A stretch of 64,000 nucleotides of DNA from Pandoraea faecigallinarum (GCF_001029105.3 NZ_CP011807.3:2604001-2668000), one strand, 5' to 3'; positions 22,207-31,791 are shown, counted from the first letter of the stretch. Notes: generated from the letters alone by a model not told the origin. Translations and numbers: made by a program.

Positions 22207-23535
22207 ATGTCCAATCAAGTCATTGCTTCCCGCCCTGCGCGGGACACGTTCCCCGCCTATCAGGCGGGCGCCGGCTGGAACGCCTTGCTGCCGGCGCGCG
22301 CGCCGCACACGCGAGCGCCGGCCGAGCGAAGTTTCGACGTTATCGTCATCGGTGCGGGCTTTACCGGCCTGGCGGCGGCACGCCGCGTAGCCGAGCTTCG
22401 GCCGGACGCCTCCGTGCTGGTCGTCGACGCCACGACCGTCGGCAACGGTTCGGCAGGACGCAATTCGGGATTTCTCATCAACTTGCCGCACAACACCGGC
22501 ATGGGCGGTCACGGCAGCCCCCTGGAAATCGCGCGCAAGCAGATCCGGCTGTACGACATCGGCCTGAAGTGGCTGCAGGAACTCGTGACGGCACATGGCA
22601 TCGACTGCGGCTGGAACCCTGTCGGCAAATACCACGCGGCCGCCACCGCCGACGGGGAGCGCCGCCTGCGCGACACTCTCGCGCAATACCGCGAATGGGG
22701 CGTGACGTACCGTGAATTGTCGCGCGACGCGTTGCGTGACGAGATCGGCACCGATTACTACGGCTATGGTTACCACTCGAACAACAACGTCTTCGTACAG
22801 CCCGCGGCGCTCATTCGCGGGCTGGCGGACAGCCTGCCGGCGAACGTCCGCCTGTGGGAGAACGAACCGGTCGTGTCGCTCGACGGCACGGGACCGTTCA
22901 CCGTGACGACCGCGTCGACGCAATTGCGTGCGGGTCAGGTTATCGTCGCGAACAATGGTTTCGCCCGCAAACTGGGGCTGGCGCGCGATCGCGTCTTCAC
23001 GATCTACACATACGCCGCCATGACGCCCGCCTTGGCCACCGAGGAACTGGCGAAACTCGGTCCCGCCCCCGAATGGGGTGTGATTCCGGCAAACCGTCTG
23101 GGCACGACGCTGCGCAAGACGCTGGGCGGCCGCTTCGTGGTGCGCAGCGCCTATTCGTACGAGAAGGAACGCCCGATGGCAGACGTGAGCGCCATGCTGA
23201 CCGACGCCTATCGACGCCGCTACCCGCAAATGGCATCGCACAAGTTCGAGCACGTCTGGGGGGGCGTGACGGCGCTCACGCGCAACGGAGCGCTCTACTT
23301 CGGCGAGATTCGCAAAGGGTTGTTCGCGTCGCTGGGTTGCAACGGCGCGGGTGTGCTCAAAGGCAGTATGTTCGGAAAGCTGCTCGGTGAGATGGCTTGC
23401 GGGCTTCCCTCCGCGGAACTGAGCGATGCACTTGGTTTCGAGCGGCCGACGTGGCTCCCGCCGGAGCCAATCCGGCGCGTGGCCATCGTGTCGGCGATTC
23501 AGTATCAGAAACATCGGGCGGGGTTGGAGCGCTAG
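22207..23535 (+). CDS. FAD-dependent amine/amino-acid oxidoreductase (DAO family)
   Basis: Flavoenzyme of 442 residues in the D-amino-acid-oxidase/glycine-oxidase family (PuuB-like). The dinucleotide-binding motif VIVIGAGFTGLAAARRV lies near residue 45. SAGRNSGFL follows, and the C-terminal flavin-contact region includes CNGAGVLKGSMFGKLLGE. Such enzymes oxidise a primary or secondary amine with release of aldehyde or keto acid. It begins 50 bases after the ATPase gene on the same strand, so it probably oxidises the compound brought in by that importer. ATG 22207 is the first start that keeps the usual family N-terminus. Confidence 0.88.
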   Translation: MSNQVIASRPARDTFPAYQAGAGWNALLPARAPHTRAPAERSFDVIVIGAGFTGLAAARRVAELRPDASVLVVDATTVGNGSAGRNSGFLINLPHNTGMGGHGSPLEIARKQIRLYDIGLKWLQELVTAHGIDCGWNPVGKYHAAATADGERRLRDTLAQYREWGVTYRELSRDALRDEIGTDYYGYGYHSNNNVFVQPAALIRGLADSLPANVRLWENEPVVSLDGTGPFTVTTASTQLRAGQVIVANNGFARKLGLARDRVFTIYTYAAMTPALATEELAKLGPAPEWGVIPANRLGTTLRKTLGGRFVVRSAYSYEKERPMADVSAMLTDAYRRRYPQMASHKFEHVWGGVTALTRNGALYFGEIRKGLFASLGCNGAGVLKGSMFGKLLGEMACGLPSAELSDALGFERPTWLPPEPIRRVAIVSAIQYQKHRAGLER

Positions 23536-23710
23536 CGTTACCGTCCGGGAGACGTTCGTCACCCACTGGCGCGCAAGGCCCTGCCATGCGCGATGCGCTG
23601 CGTTTCGGGCAGTCTTCGACGGCTCGCCGGCACGAGATCGCATTGCAGCGGATGGACGACTCCGGTGCTCAAGCCGCCCGCCAGGAACGCGAGCAAACCG
23701 GGCAGACGCC

Positions 23711-24109
23711 TCATGCGTCACCCACGACGGAATGTTTCTTGCCGTCGGAGACCACGTAATCGATTGCATACGGATCGACCACGTCTTCCAGACAGCCGAT
23801 GTTGGCGCGCCACATGCCAGGCATCGTGCGCGAGGCGTGAAACGGATAAATGCCGCAGTGCTTGCAGAAATAATGTTGCGCCACGCGCGTGTTGAACTGG
23901 TACAGCGTCAGCGCGTCTTCGCCGCTGAGGATGCGCAGGTTCGCCTTCGGGAAGGGGGGCGTCATCAACGCGCCCTTGCGGCGGCACAGGCTGCAATTGC
24001 AACGTGCGGCGGGTTCGACAGGCGTAACGACTTCAAAACGAACGGCGCCGCAATGGCAGGAACCTTGATGCACAGCGCACGATGTTTCCGACGAAGTTTC
24101 AGACGACAT
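23711..24109 (-). CDS. GFA/CENP-V family zinc protein
   Basis: A 132-residue member of the glutathione-dependent formaldehyde-activating (GFA) family. The zinc ligands are plain: CHCGAVRFE near the start, CNCSLCRRKG in the middle and CKHCGIYPFH in the second half. Some members bind S-hydroxymethylglutathione, but most are uncharacterised, so formaldehyde handling is only a possibility. ATG 24109 with GGGAG upstream is preferred over an earlier in-frame start eight codons upstream. It is transcribed alone. Confidence 0.88.
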   Translation of the reverse strand: MSSETSSETSCAVHQGSCHCGAVRFEVVTPVEPAARCNCSLCRRKGALMTPPFPKANLRILSGEDALTLYQFNTRVAQHYFCKHCGIYPFHASRTMPGMWRANIGCLEDVVDPYAIDYVVSDGKKHSVVGDA

Positions 24110-24308
24110 GAGGGACTCCCGGTTGGCCCGCACCGGCGGCGCGGTCGCTCATAGCGTTATAGCCTAATCGTTATCCCCGTTTGTATCACCGTGTATTTCC
24201 CCACCGTTCCGATACACGACATTGCCGAAATGCTCCTGCAAGGTCGTGCCGGTCGATTTCGCCATCAAAGCCCGGTTGGTGGCCACCCAACCGCAGTGAA
24301 CATCCCGG

Positions 24309-24752
24309 CTAACCCGCCTCCATCTCGTGCTGGTTGCACAGCGCATCGAAGTTGTGCGCCAGATCCGCCAGCGACACCGCGCCCAGGCGGGCAACGAGGA
24401 TCGCCTCCGCCTCGCGCAATGCACTGTCGAGCGCCGCGTTCACCGCGCGTTCGACGGCGCACCCCGGGTTGTCGCTTTCCACGCCGATAGCAAATATACT
24501 CGGGCCGCCCACGGCGCGATGGACGTCGAGCAACGTGACCGTGCTCAGGTCGCAAGCGATGGTCCATCCGCCGCCGTGCCCCTTGCCGGAACGCACGTAA
24601 CCGGCGTCGCGCAGGCCCGCCATCGTGCGCCGCACCACGACCGGGTTCGTGCGCAGCATCCTGGCAAGTTGCCCGGACGTGAACGGGGCGTCATGCCGCG
24701 CCATGTGCAGCAGCACGTGGAGCATGCGCGAGAGTCTGCTGTCGCTTCTCAT
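24309..24752 (-). CDS. Rrf2-family transcriptional regulator
   Basis: Winged-helix regulator of the Rrf2 family, about 147 residues (LSRMLHVLLHMARHDAPFTSGQLARML, then the recognition region NPVVVRRTMAGLRDAG and the wing GKGHGGG). The three closely spaced Cys that hold an iron-sulfur cluster in IscR and NsrR are not present; one Cys sits in NPGCAVERAV and one near the C-terminus. It is therefore more like the cluster-free, YwnA-type members. It follows the methyltransferase gene on the same strand, with 22 bases between stop and chosen ATG. Confidence 0.85.
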   Translation of the reverse strand: MRSDSRLSRMLHVLLHMARHDAPFTSGQLARMLRTNPVVVRRTMAGLRDAGYVRSGKGHGGGWTIACDLSTVTLLDVHRAVGGPSIFAIGVESDNPGCAVERAVNAALDSALREAEAILVARLGAVSLADLAHNFDALCNQHEMEAG

Positions 24753-24774
24753 GGGAGGCTTCGTTGGCCGTCGA

Positions 24775-25482
24775 TCATCGCGCGTCAAGCGCCTGACGCG
24801 CGAACCACGCGTGAATCAATCCACTCTGGAAAAACCGCACCGGCCGGTCGAATCCGCCCTCCTGGAGGATGTCGTCCATCGCCTCGGGAGGCATCACCGC
24901 CACCTGCGAACCGTAGATGGCCTTCGCCCGCTCGCGCGCCTGCGCAGACACGGACATCATGTCGAACCAGACCTCGAGCAGGCGCTTGCCGGCCTCGGAC
25001 CCCATATCGCAAGCCAAATCGGCGCTCGCGAGCAGGCCGCCCGGACGCAGCCGGTGTGCAATGTCCCGGAAAAAGACGCGACGCTGCGCGGAATCGGTGA
25101 CGAACTGAGAGACCAGAATCGCGGTCGCCGCATCGAATGCCTGCCCTTCGGCCAGCGAATCGAGAAACCCCTGATGGAATAAACAACGCGAAACGATGCC
25201 CAGCGTCCGGGCCTTGCCCCGAAAGACGTCCAGCATCGGCCCCGACGGTTCCACCGCCGTGAAGCGCCACCCGGGATGGTGCTCGGCAAGCGCCAGAATC
25301 TCCGCCCCGGTACCCGCGCCGACGCACAACACATGCGCATCATCCGGCAACGGCGCGAAAACGCTGTCCAGCACCAGTTGCAGCGCATCGCGCAACGGCG
25401 CCATCGCACTCCACGTCTGGTCGTACGTTGCGGCATGCTCATCGAACATGGCAATCGTGTCCTGCGGCATGAGCGGCTTCAT
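24775..25482 (-). CDS. Class I SAM-dependent methyltransferase
   Basis: Rossmann-fold methyltransferase of 235 residues. Motif I is LCVGAGTGAEILAL (about 52-65), the SAM ribose acid is in FTAVEPSGPML, and motif IV/post-I is DAATAILVSQFV. The N-terminal FDEHAATYDQTW opening is typical of small-molecule methyltransferases. The substrate is unknown. It has an AAGGA ribosome-binding site and heads a two-gene unit with the Rrf2 regulator, which may sense its substrate or product. Confidence 0.85.
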   Translation of the reverse strand: MKPLMPQDTIAMFDEHAATYDQTWSAMAPLRDALQLVLDSVFAPLPDDAHVLCVGAGTGAEILALAEHHPGWRFTAVEPSGPMLDVFRGKARTLGIVSRCLFHQGFLDSLAEGQAFDAATAILVSQFVTDSAQRRVFFRDIAHRLRPGGLLASADLACDMGSEAGKRLLEVWFDMMSVSAQARERAKAIYGSQVAVMPPEAMDDILQEGGFDRPVRFFQSGLIHAWFARQALDAR

Positions 25483-25643
25483 CGGTCCTTCACTTATGTA
25501 ACTTTTGAAGTTTCATTATGCCGCGATTCGTCGCCGCGAAGCAAGCGCGCCGGGCAACGCTCCATGGCCGCGGCAGGGACCTCCAAAAATTGAGGGGTGG
25601 TGCTAAATATTGGCGTCCGGAAGTCGTTATCGCTCTTGATCGC

Positions 25644-25663
25644 CCCCGGTTTCCTTACCGGGG
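25644..25663. promoter_or_regulatory. Hairpin in leader of the 540-residue hypothetical gene
   Basis: CCCCGGT (25644-25650) and ACCGGGG (25657-25663) form a 7-bp stem with a 6-base loop, ending 31 bases before the downstream start codon. It may affect the leader RNA or end a short upstream transcript. No T-run follows. Confidence 0.3.
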
Positions 25664-25694
25664 CTTACAAAGACAACCGGACGACACGCCCCCG

Positions 25695-27317
25695 ATGACG
25701 TCTATCAATACGGCCACCCAACTTCTTTCGCTGACGAGCGCCGGCATCGCATCGCGCGCTGCGGCCGCGAGCGGACTCAATGCTTCGAGTACGACGGCCA
25801 ACGACGTGGCCGGCCCGACGGATTCGACGCGAGTCACGCTCACGCAAACGCCGCCCGTTGCCCATTGGCCGGCGTACGCACAGCCGGTCGCCAACGGCGC
25901 GGTGCTGACCTGGCAACGGGTCCCCTCGGACGCGCTCTCGCTGCTGATGTCGGGCAATATGTCGACGTCCTCCCTGGGCAATCGGCTCGACCGGATCGGC
26001 TCGACCCTGCTGTCGGCCATCGCGTCGGGGGCAACGTCGTTCTCGCAAACGGTCTCGCGCTCGACCTCGGCCGCCCCTGCGACCGAGACCGATCTGGCCC
26101 TGCAACAGGCGAAACTGCGATCGGGCGCGGATAACCGGTTCGCGCTTTCGATCACCACGGCGAGCGGCGCACAGGTCACCGTCAGTATCGGCAGCAGCGA
26201 TAGCGACGTGAATGGCCTGTCCGTCGAGTTCTCTGTCACGAAGGGCGCGCTCACAGACGCCGAACGCGAGCAGCTTGGCAAACTGGGAGACGCGTTCCAG
26301 CAAGCGATCGACGGTCTCGCCAAACAGCCGCCCGCCATCGATTTCAGCGGATTGACCGGCTTCGACACCGCGCTGCTCACCTCGGTCGATCTGTCGGCGA
26401 CACTGGGCGCCAACGGCAAGACGCCCCAGACCGTCGCCTTTCATGCAGACGCCACGCAGCGCACGATGCACGTCGAGGGCGCAACCGGCAAGTTCGACGT
26501 AAACGTCGATCTCACGAATCTGCAAGCGTTCGGCAGCCCGAAAGCGCAGAAGGCCTCACTCGACGCATGGCTCGACCGTTTCGACGCCGCGCAGACCCGC
26601 GGCAATGGCGACGCGGCGCTCATGAGCCTGTTCAAGGCAGCGTTCAGCGGCCTCAACACGCACTACCCGCCCGCCGCCACGCTGCCGCGCATTGCGCTCA
26701 GTCACGCCGACAAGTCGGTACTGAGCGGACTGGCGGACTTCAGCGCGTCGATTTCCCAGACGCAGACGTCGCCGAACCCGATGCGTCCGTCCGAAGTCGA
26801 CGGTTTCGACTACCGGATTTCGCAGAGCACACAGATCGGCGGCCCCAACAGCCTGAACCGCACCATCGACCAGCAGACGCAAGCCACACTCAGCGCAAGC
26901 TATCACCGCTCCCTCTGGGCCGGCGTGCCGCTCGACCTGAGAGACGATCCGAAGACGCAGAACTACGAGTACGTCAAAGTGGAGGACTCGGCAAAGAGCG
27001 CTGTCGAAGTGGGCTATCGGGACGGCTTGCTGACGCACGCCGGCGCGAGCCGCTCCGCCAGTCAGACGACCCGGGTCCAGCGCTACGAAATGGCGAAACT
27101 GGTAAGCGATGTGACGACACCGGTATCGGCCTCGGACAGCAGCAATCTGATGACCCTGCTCCAGTCCATCACGCAGAACGACATCGCGCGCGCGGCCAAA
27201 CCGTCCGCCAGCGCGACGCACGACGATGACGACGACTCCCCGGCGCTCGCCGATGTGCGCCGCCGCACCGTGCTCGAAGCCGGTCCGGCGCATCTGGGCG
27301 CGGCGTCCGAAACGTAA
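25695..27317 (+). CDS. Uncharacterised Ser/Thr/Ala-rich protein
   Basis: A 540-residue protein I cannot assign. It lacks an N-terminal signal peptide and membrane helices and starts with a polar, Ser/Thr/Ala-rich stretch. A regular central part (about 120-280) alternates beta-like segments (RFALSITTASGAQVTVSIGSS) with an acidic helix (LTDAEREQLGKLGDAFQQAIDGL) and FDTALLTSVDLSATLG. The C-terminus is acidic (DDDDDS). From memory it resembles uncharacterised pseudomonad proteins of similar layout that are sometimes misnamed lactate dehydrogenase; no dehydrogenase motif is visible. The polar leader recalls substrates of flagellar or type III export, but this is only an impression. ATG 25695 fits the change to normal protein-like sequence; a hairpin precedes it. 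Confidence 0.7.
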   Translation: MTSINTATQLLSLTSAGIASRAAAASGLNASSTTANDVAGPTDSTRVTLTQTPPVAHWPAYAQPVANGAVLTWQRVPSDALSLLMSGNMSTSSLGNRLDRIGSTLLSAIASGATSFSQTVSRSTSAAPATETDLALQQAKLRSGADNRFALSITTASGAQVTVSIGSSDSDVNGLSVEFSVTKGALTDAEREQLGKLGDAFQQAIDGLAKQPPAIDFSGLTGFDTALLTSVDLSATLGANGKTPQTVAFHADATQRTMHVEGATGKFDVNVDLTNLQAFGSPKAQKASLDAWLDRFDAAQTRGNGDAALMSLFKAAFSGLNTHYPPAATLPRIALSHADKSVLSGLADFSASISQTQTSPNPMRPSEVDGFDYRISQSTQIGGPNSLNRTIDQQTQATLSASYHRSLWAGVPLDLRDDPKTQNYEYVKVEDSAKSAVEVGYRDGLLTHAGASRSASQTTRVQRYEMAKLVSDVTTPVSASDSSNLMTLLQSITQNDIARAAKPSASATHDDDDDSPALADVRRRTVLEAGPAHLGAASET

Positions 27318-27453
27318 TCGGCAAAGACTGCGATTTCCCGGCCCGCGACCGCCTCACTGCGTCTTGGCGTCTCGGCGTCTCGGCGCCGCGGGAGTAAGAT
27401 GTCAGGCAAATACCGACGAACCACGGGGGATTTCCGGTGCGCTTTACAGCCTG

Positions 27454-28950
27454 ATGGCAGAAACGACAGACGAGACAAGTCCTACTTCATCCAATCAATG
27501 CGCCGCGGCGTCGCTCGTCGATACCGACCTGCCCGCCCGCCTCGACCGCCTGCCCTGGGGACGATTTCACACGCTGATCGTCGTCGCCCTGGGCGTCACG
27601 TGGCTGCTCGACGGCCTGGAAGTCACCCTGGCGGGTGCCGTCGCAGGCGCGCTCAAATCGAGCCCCTCACTCGCCCTCACCAACGCCCAGATCGGCCTTG
27701 CCGGCAGCGCTTATATCGCGGGCGCCGTGCTCGGCGCGCTCGGCTTCGGCTGGCTGACCGACCGGCTCGGGCGTCGCAAACTCTTCTTCGTCACGCTACT
27801 GCTGTACGTTGCCGCCACGGCCGCCACCGGGCTGTCGTGGAGCTTCACCAGCTTCGTCGTGTTCCGCTTCCTCACGGGCGCGGGCATCGGCGGCGAATAC
27901 ACCGCGATCAATTCCACGATTCAGGAATTCACACCGGCCCGCGTGCGCGGCTGGACGGATCTCGTCATCAACGGCACTTTCTGGGCGGGCGCCGCATTCG
28001 GCGCGGCGGGATCGCTGGTGCTGCTCGATCCCGGCGTGCTGCCACCGGACTGGGGCTGGCGGGTGTGCTTCTTCATTGGCGCAACGCTCGGACTCGGCAT
28101 TCTCCTCATGCGCATGTGGGTCCCGGAGAGTCCTCGCTGGCTAGTGCTTCGGGGCCATACCCGCGAAGCCGAGGCCATCGTCCACGGTATCGAACAGTCC
28201 CTGCGCCGGCGCGGGCACGCGATTCCCGATACTGCCGCGCCGCGTCTCCAACTGCATGCCCGGCACGCCACGCCGCTTCACGAGGTCTGGCACACGCTCA
28301 TGCACACGTACCGCCGCCGCTCCCTCGTCGGACTCACGCTCATGATCGCGCAGGCGTTTTGCTACAACGCGATCTTCTTCACGTATGCGCTCGTGCTCAC
28401 CGACTTCTACGACGTACCGGCCGCGAACGTCGGCTGGTACCTGCTGCCGTTTGCGGCGGGCAATGTTCTCGGGCCAATCGCGCTCGGACACTGGTTCGAC
28501 GTTCTCGGCAGACGCGTGATGATCTGCGCAACCTATGCCGTCTCGGGGGTATTGCTCGCGCTGAGCGGCTGGGCCTTTGCACAAGGCTGGCTGAGCACGC
28601 ATACGCAGACGCTCGCGTGGTCGGTCATCTTCTTCTTTGCCTCGGCGGCGGCCAGTTCGGCGTACCTTACCGTGAGCGAGAATTTCCCGCTGGAAATTCG
28701 CGCGCTGGCGATTGCCGTGTTCTACGCCATCGGCACGCTGCTCGGCGGCGTGGCCGGTCCGGCGCTTTTCGGCTGGCTCATCGACACGCACCGGCGCGCC
28801 GACGTGTCCGTGGGTTATCTGATCGGCGCGGCGTTGATGCTTCTGGCCGCGGCCGTGGCGGCGCGCTGGGGGATCGCCGCGGAGCGCCGCTCTCTCGAAT
28901 CGGTCGCCGCGCCGCTCTCGCTGCACTCGGCGCGGCGCGATCCTCCCTGA
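27454..28950 (+). CDS. MFS transporter, sugar/aromatic-acid porter type
   Basis: Major facilitator transporter of 498 residues with 12 predicted helices. The loop 2-3 signature is DRLGRRKLFF, and the sugar-porter-like PESPRWLVLRG motif follows helix 6; a second DVLGRRVM motif lies in the second half. Such proteins move sugars or aromatic/carboxylic acids in symport with protons. The N-terminal 30 residues are polar and cytoplasmic. ATG 27454 has a weak ribosome-binding site. It converges on the amino-acid permease gene 13 bases away and has no enzyme neighbours, so the substrate is open. Confidence 0.85.
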   Translation: MAETTDETSPTSSNQCAAASLVDTDLPARLDRLPWGRFHTLIVVALGVTWLLDGLEVTLAGAVAGALKSSPSLALTNAQIGLAGSAYIAGAVLGALGFGWLTDRLGRRKLFFVTLLLYVAATAATGLSWSFTSFVVFRFLTGAGIGGEYTAINSTIQEFTPARVRGWTDLVINGTFWAGAAFGAAGSLVLLDPGVLPPDWGWRVCFFIGATLGLGILLMRMWVPESPRWLVLRGHTREAEAIVHGIEQSLRRRGHAIPDTAAPRLQLHARHATPLHEVWHTLMHTYRRRSLVGLTLMIAQAFCYNAIFFTYALVLTDFYDVPAANVGWYLLPFAAGNVLGPIALGHWFDVLGRRVMICATYAVSGVLLALSGWAFAQGWLSTHTQTLAWSVIFFFASAAASSAYLTVSENFPLEIRALAIAVFYAIGTLLGGVAGPALFGWLIDTHRRADVSVGYLIGAALMLLAAAVAARWGIAAERRSLESVAAPLSLHSARRDPP

Positions 28951-28963
28951 GCGGGCGCTCGCG

Positions 28964-30373
28964 TCAGTTGCCCTGCCCGCGCGCCGGGACAGCGACCTGC
29001 GCGTCGCGCCGGCGGTACCACACCGCGTAGACGACAGACAGCGCGACCACGAACGGCACGCCGTAGACCAGCGTCATGCGGAACTCGCTCGTGAAATACG
29101 TCGTAACGAGCGTTGCCACCATCAGCAACGCGCCGGCCAGACTCGCGTAGGGATAGCCCCACATGCGAAACGTCAGCGACGTGGCGTCGTGCGCACGGCG
29201 GAAATACAGATGCGTGACGAAAATCATCAGCCACGTGAACATCGCGCCGAACATCGAGACGGACATCATCAGCGTGAACGATGCCTGCGGCGCCATCACA
29301 TTGAGCGCAACGGCCAGTGCGATACCGATGGTCGAGAGCATGAGCGCCGGGACCGGCACGCCATTGCGGCTGAGTTCGCCAAAACGGCGCGGCGCATAAC
29401 CCGCACGCGAGAGCGAGAACATCATGCGCGTGGTGATGTAGAGCTGGCTGTTCATGGCCGAGAGCGCCGCCACCAGAATCACCAGGTTGATGACGCCCGC
29501 CGCGCCTGGAATATGCGTTGCGGCCATCACCTTCACGAACGGGCTGCCGTCTTCCCCCGCCGCGTTCCACGGGACAATGGCAAGCGTGAGCGCCAACGTC
29601 AGCAGATAGAAGAACACCAGACGGAACATCGTCGCGCGGAACGCCCGGGTAATCGCGCGCTGCGGGTCCTGTGCCTCGCCCGCGGCCACGGCGATCATCT
29701 CGATGCTCAGATAGCTGAAGATCGATACGATCACGGCGACCCACATGCCCCATGCGCCCTTGGGAAAGAAGCCGCCGTGCGCCGTGTAGTTCGCCACACC
29801 GACCCCGCTTTGCGGCGGCGCGCGGAAAACGATGTACGCGCCGAGGATGAGAAAGGCGACGATAGCCGCGATCTTGAGCATCGAGAACGCATACTCGACC
29901 GCGCCGAAGACCTTCACGCTTGCCGCATTCACGGCGATGAGCCCTGCCGAGAAGCCCACGATCCAGTACCACCCCGGCACGGCCGGGAACCAGTATTTCA
30001 TGTAGACGGCAATGGCCGTGACTTCGGTGCCCACGGCGAACACGATCGACGACCAGTAGCCGTAGCGCACCAGAAACCCCGCCAGCGGGCCGATGTAGTG
30101 CTCGGCATAGGCGCCGAACGATCCGGAGGTCGGGTGCGCGACCGTCATCTCCGCAAGACACCCCATCAGCAGCAGCGCGATCGCCCCCCCGATGGCGTAA
30201 CTCAGCAGCACGCTCGGGCCCGCAAAACCGATGGCGAACGCGCTACCCAGAAACAGGCCGGTGCCGATGGCCCCGCCAATGGCGATCATCGATAACTGTG
30301 CGCTGCTCAACCCTCGGTGCAGCCCTTTTTCTCGCTCGACAATGCTGCCGAAGCCCGGTTGTGTCGTACTCAA
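28964..30373 (-). CDS. APC-family amino-acid permease (GabP/AnsP-like)
   Basis: Inner-membrane amino-acid/proton symporter of 469 residues, 12 helices, with the helix-1 motif IAIGGAIGTGLFLGSA and conserved SGSFGAYAEHYIGP. The closest functional types are GABA, asparagine or phenylalanine permeases. TTG start at 30373 with GGAG 7 bases upstream. It is the last gene of a long leftward run, 50 bases after a porin gene, so it may be cotranscribed with the catabolic genes upstream and import a nitrogen-containing substrate or export a product. Confidence 0.88.
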   Translation of the reverse strand: MSTTQPGFGSIVEREKGLHRGLSSAQLSMIAIGGAIGTGLFLGSAFAIGFAGPSVLLSYAIGGAIALLLMGCLAEMTVAHPTSGSFGAYAEHYIGPLAGFLVRYGYWSSIVFAVGTEVTAIAVYMKYWFPAVPGWYWIVGFSAGLIAVNAASVKVFGAVEYAFSMLKIAAIVAFLILGAYIVFRAPPQSGVGVANYTAHGGFFPKGAWGMWVAVIVSIFSYLSIEMIAVAAGEAQDPQRAITRAFRATMFRLVFFYLLTLALTLAIVPWNAAGEDGSPFVKVMAATHIPGAAGVINLVILVAALSAMNSQLYITTRMMFSLSRAGYAPRRFGELSRNGVPVPALMLSTIGIALAVALNVMAPQASFTLMMSVSMFGAMFTWLMIFVTHLYFRRAHDATSLTFRMWGYPYASLAGALLMVATLVTTYFTSEFRMTLVYGVPFVVALSVVYAVWYRRRDAQVAVPARGQGN

Positions 30374-30423
30374 GATCGTCTCCTGTGAATCTGAAGTATG
30401 GGGAATTCGTGGTTAATTCGTAT

Positions 30424-31791
30424 TCAAAAGGTATGTTCGATACCGATGCCCGCGCCGCGGTAGTGCACGCCCGGCGGGGCATTGCCACCCGCAAAGTTGG
30501 GACGCGGCGAAAAGCCATAGCTGCCCCACGCCCGGTTGATGACCTGGTAGTAGGCGACGTACACGTCGGTCCGTCTGGAAAAGTCGTAGCGATACCCGAG
30601 GTTGAGTTGGGTGGCGCCGAGATCGTCGGCATTGCACACCGCGCCGCCAGCGCGCGAGCACGTGCCATTCATCGCGTAGCCGCCGCCCAACCAGACGGAA
30701 TGCCGCCCGCCGCCGAAGAAGTGCTGCACCATCGCGTAGAACGCGTCGCGTCGATAGCGGTTGAGATTGCCCGTCGTGCCGTCGTCGGTGCGATAGGCCA
30801 ACCGGTCCCAGCCCACGACCCATTTCGTCTGTGCGTAGGTGAAGACGATGAGGACCTTGTGAGCATCGTCGGTCGAGCCGGTAGCGCGCGAACCGGCGTT
30901 CGACGGATTCGCGCTTGCCGGTGCGCCCAGCCACGCCAGGCCGAAATAGTCCTTGTGCAACTCGTAGGCATAGCGCACGCGCAGCGGGCCGCTCACGTAC
31001 TCCAGTCCCGCGCCGAAAATCTGCGGCGAAATCTCGCCTGCCGGGGTGCCGACCCTGCCGTTCGAGAGCGAGTACGAGAAGCGCAATTGCAGCCCTGCCC
31101 ACTCGGGTGTCCAGTATTGCAGCGTGTTGCCCTGACGCCGGTTGAACGTGGCGTCCGACGCGTTGTTGACCCGCCCTGACTGCGTCGTGGTGTTCGGTAC
31201 GTTAAAGCCCGGATTGCTCAGGATCGTGCTCAGGTCGCCCGTGTAGGGGTTGCGCACGGGAGAGCCAACGGAAAGCGTCGACCACTGATACGGCGTATCC
31301 CAGTTGCCAAGAAACGCCGTGCCGAACGGTCCCTTCAGGCCGACATTCGAATTGCGCCCACCGATGGAACCGGTGGCCTTGCCGTCGATTGAGACCGGGG
31401 TCTCGATCTGCCAGATGGCGGCATAGCCATCGCCAAGATCCTCCTTGCCGCGCATGCCGAAATACGAAATGCTCGAGAGCATGCGCGTGCCGCTCATCGC
31501 CGGGGCGTCGATCGCGCCCGCGGGCGCCTGCGCCGGACGCGGTGCCGATGCCGGCGTCTGACGCCCGCTTACACTGACCCAGTCCGTCATCGGCGTGAGG
31601 TGTCCGTAGATTTGGACTTGCGCCTGAGATAACTCGCAAGCGCCCATGCCGAACGCCATCGCCGGCAGGGCACCCGGCGTGCACGCGCGGGCGCGCGCCG
31701 TCCAGTGAGCGCCATCCCCCCCACGACGCTCAAGGCGCTCAGGGTGAGCACCTCGCCGGCGAGACGTCAGATACCGCAACGCGCCGCGCAT
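30424..31791 (-). CDS. Gram-negative porin (trimeric, OmpC-like); N-terminus uncertain
   Basis: Outer-membrane beta-barrel porin of the Burkholderiales type. Features are QVQIYGHL at the mature N-terminus, the constriction-loop region around GLKGPFGTAFLGNWDTPYQW, repeated amphipathic strands and a final GIEHTF ending in Phe as required for BAM assembly. The start is odd. The frame opens at ATG 31791, six bases past the preceding gene, but the first 40 residues are Arg-rich and unlike a signal peptide. A leader-like stretch (LTLSALSVVGGMALTG) is encoded in another frame just upstream of the mature protein, near a run of G residues (complement of about 31715-31720). Either a frameshift has broken the leader or the true start is near 31659. 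Confidence 0.8.
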   Translation of the reverse strand: MRGALRYLTSRRRGAHPERLERRGGDGAHWTARARACTPGALPAMAFGMGACELSQAQVQIYGHLTPMTDWVSVSGRQTPASAPRPAQAPAGAIDAPAMSGTRMLSSISYFGMRGKEDLGDGYAAIWQIETPVSIDGKATGSIGGRNSNVGLKGPFGTAFLGNWDTPYQWSTLSVGSPVRNPYTGDLSTILSNPGFNVPNTTTQSGRVNNASDATFNRRQGNTLQYWTPEWAGLQLRFSYSLSNGRVGTPAGEISPQIFGAGLEYVSGPLRVRYAYELHKDYFGLAWLGAPASANPSNAGSRATGSTDDAHKVLIVFTYAQTKWVVGWDRLAYRTDDGTTGNLNRYRRDAFYAMVQHFFGGGRHSVWLGGGYAMNGTCSRAGGAVCNADDLGATQLNLGYRYDFSRRTDVYVAYYQVINRAWGSYGFSPRPNFAGGNAPPGVHYRGAGIGIEHTF

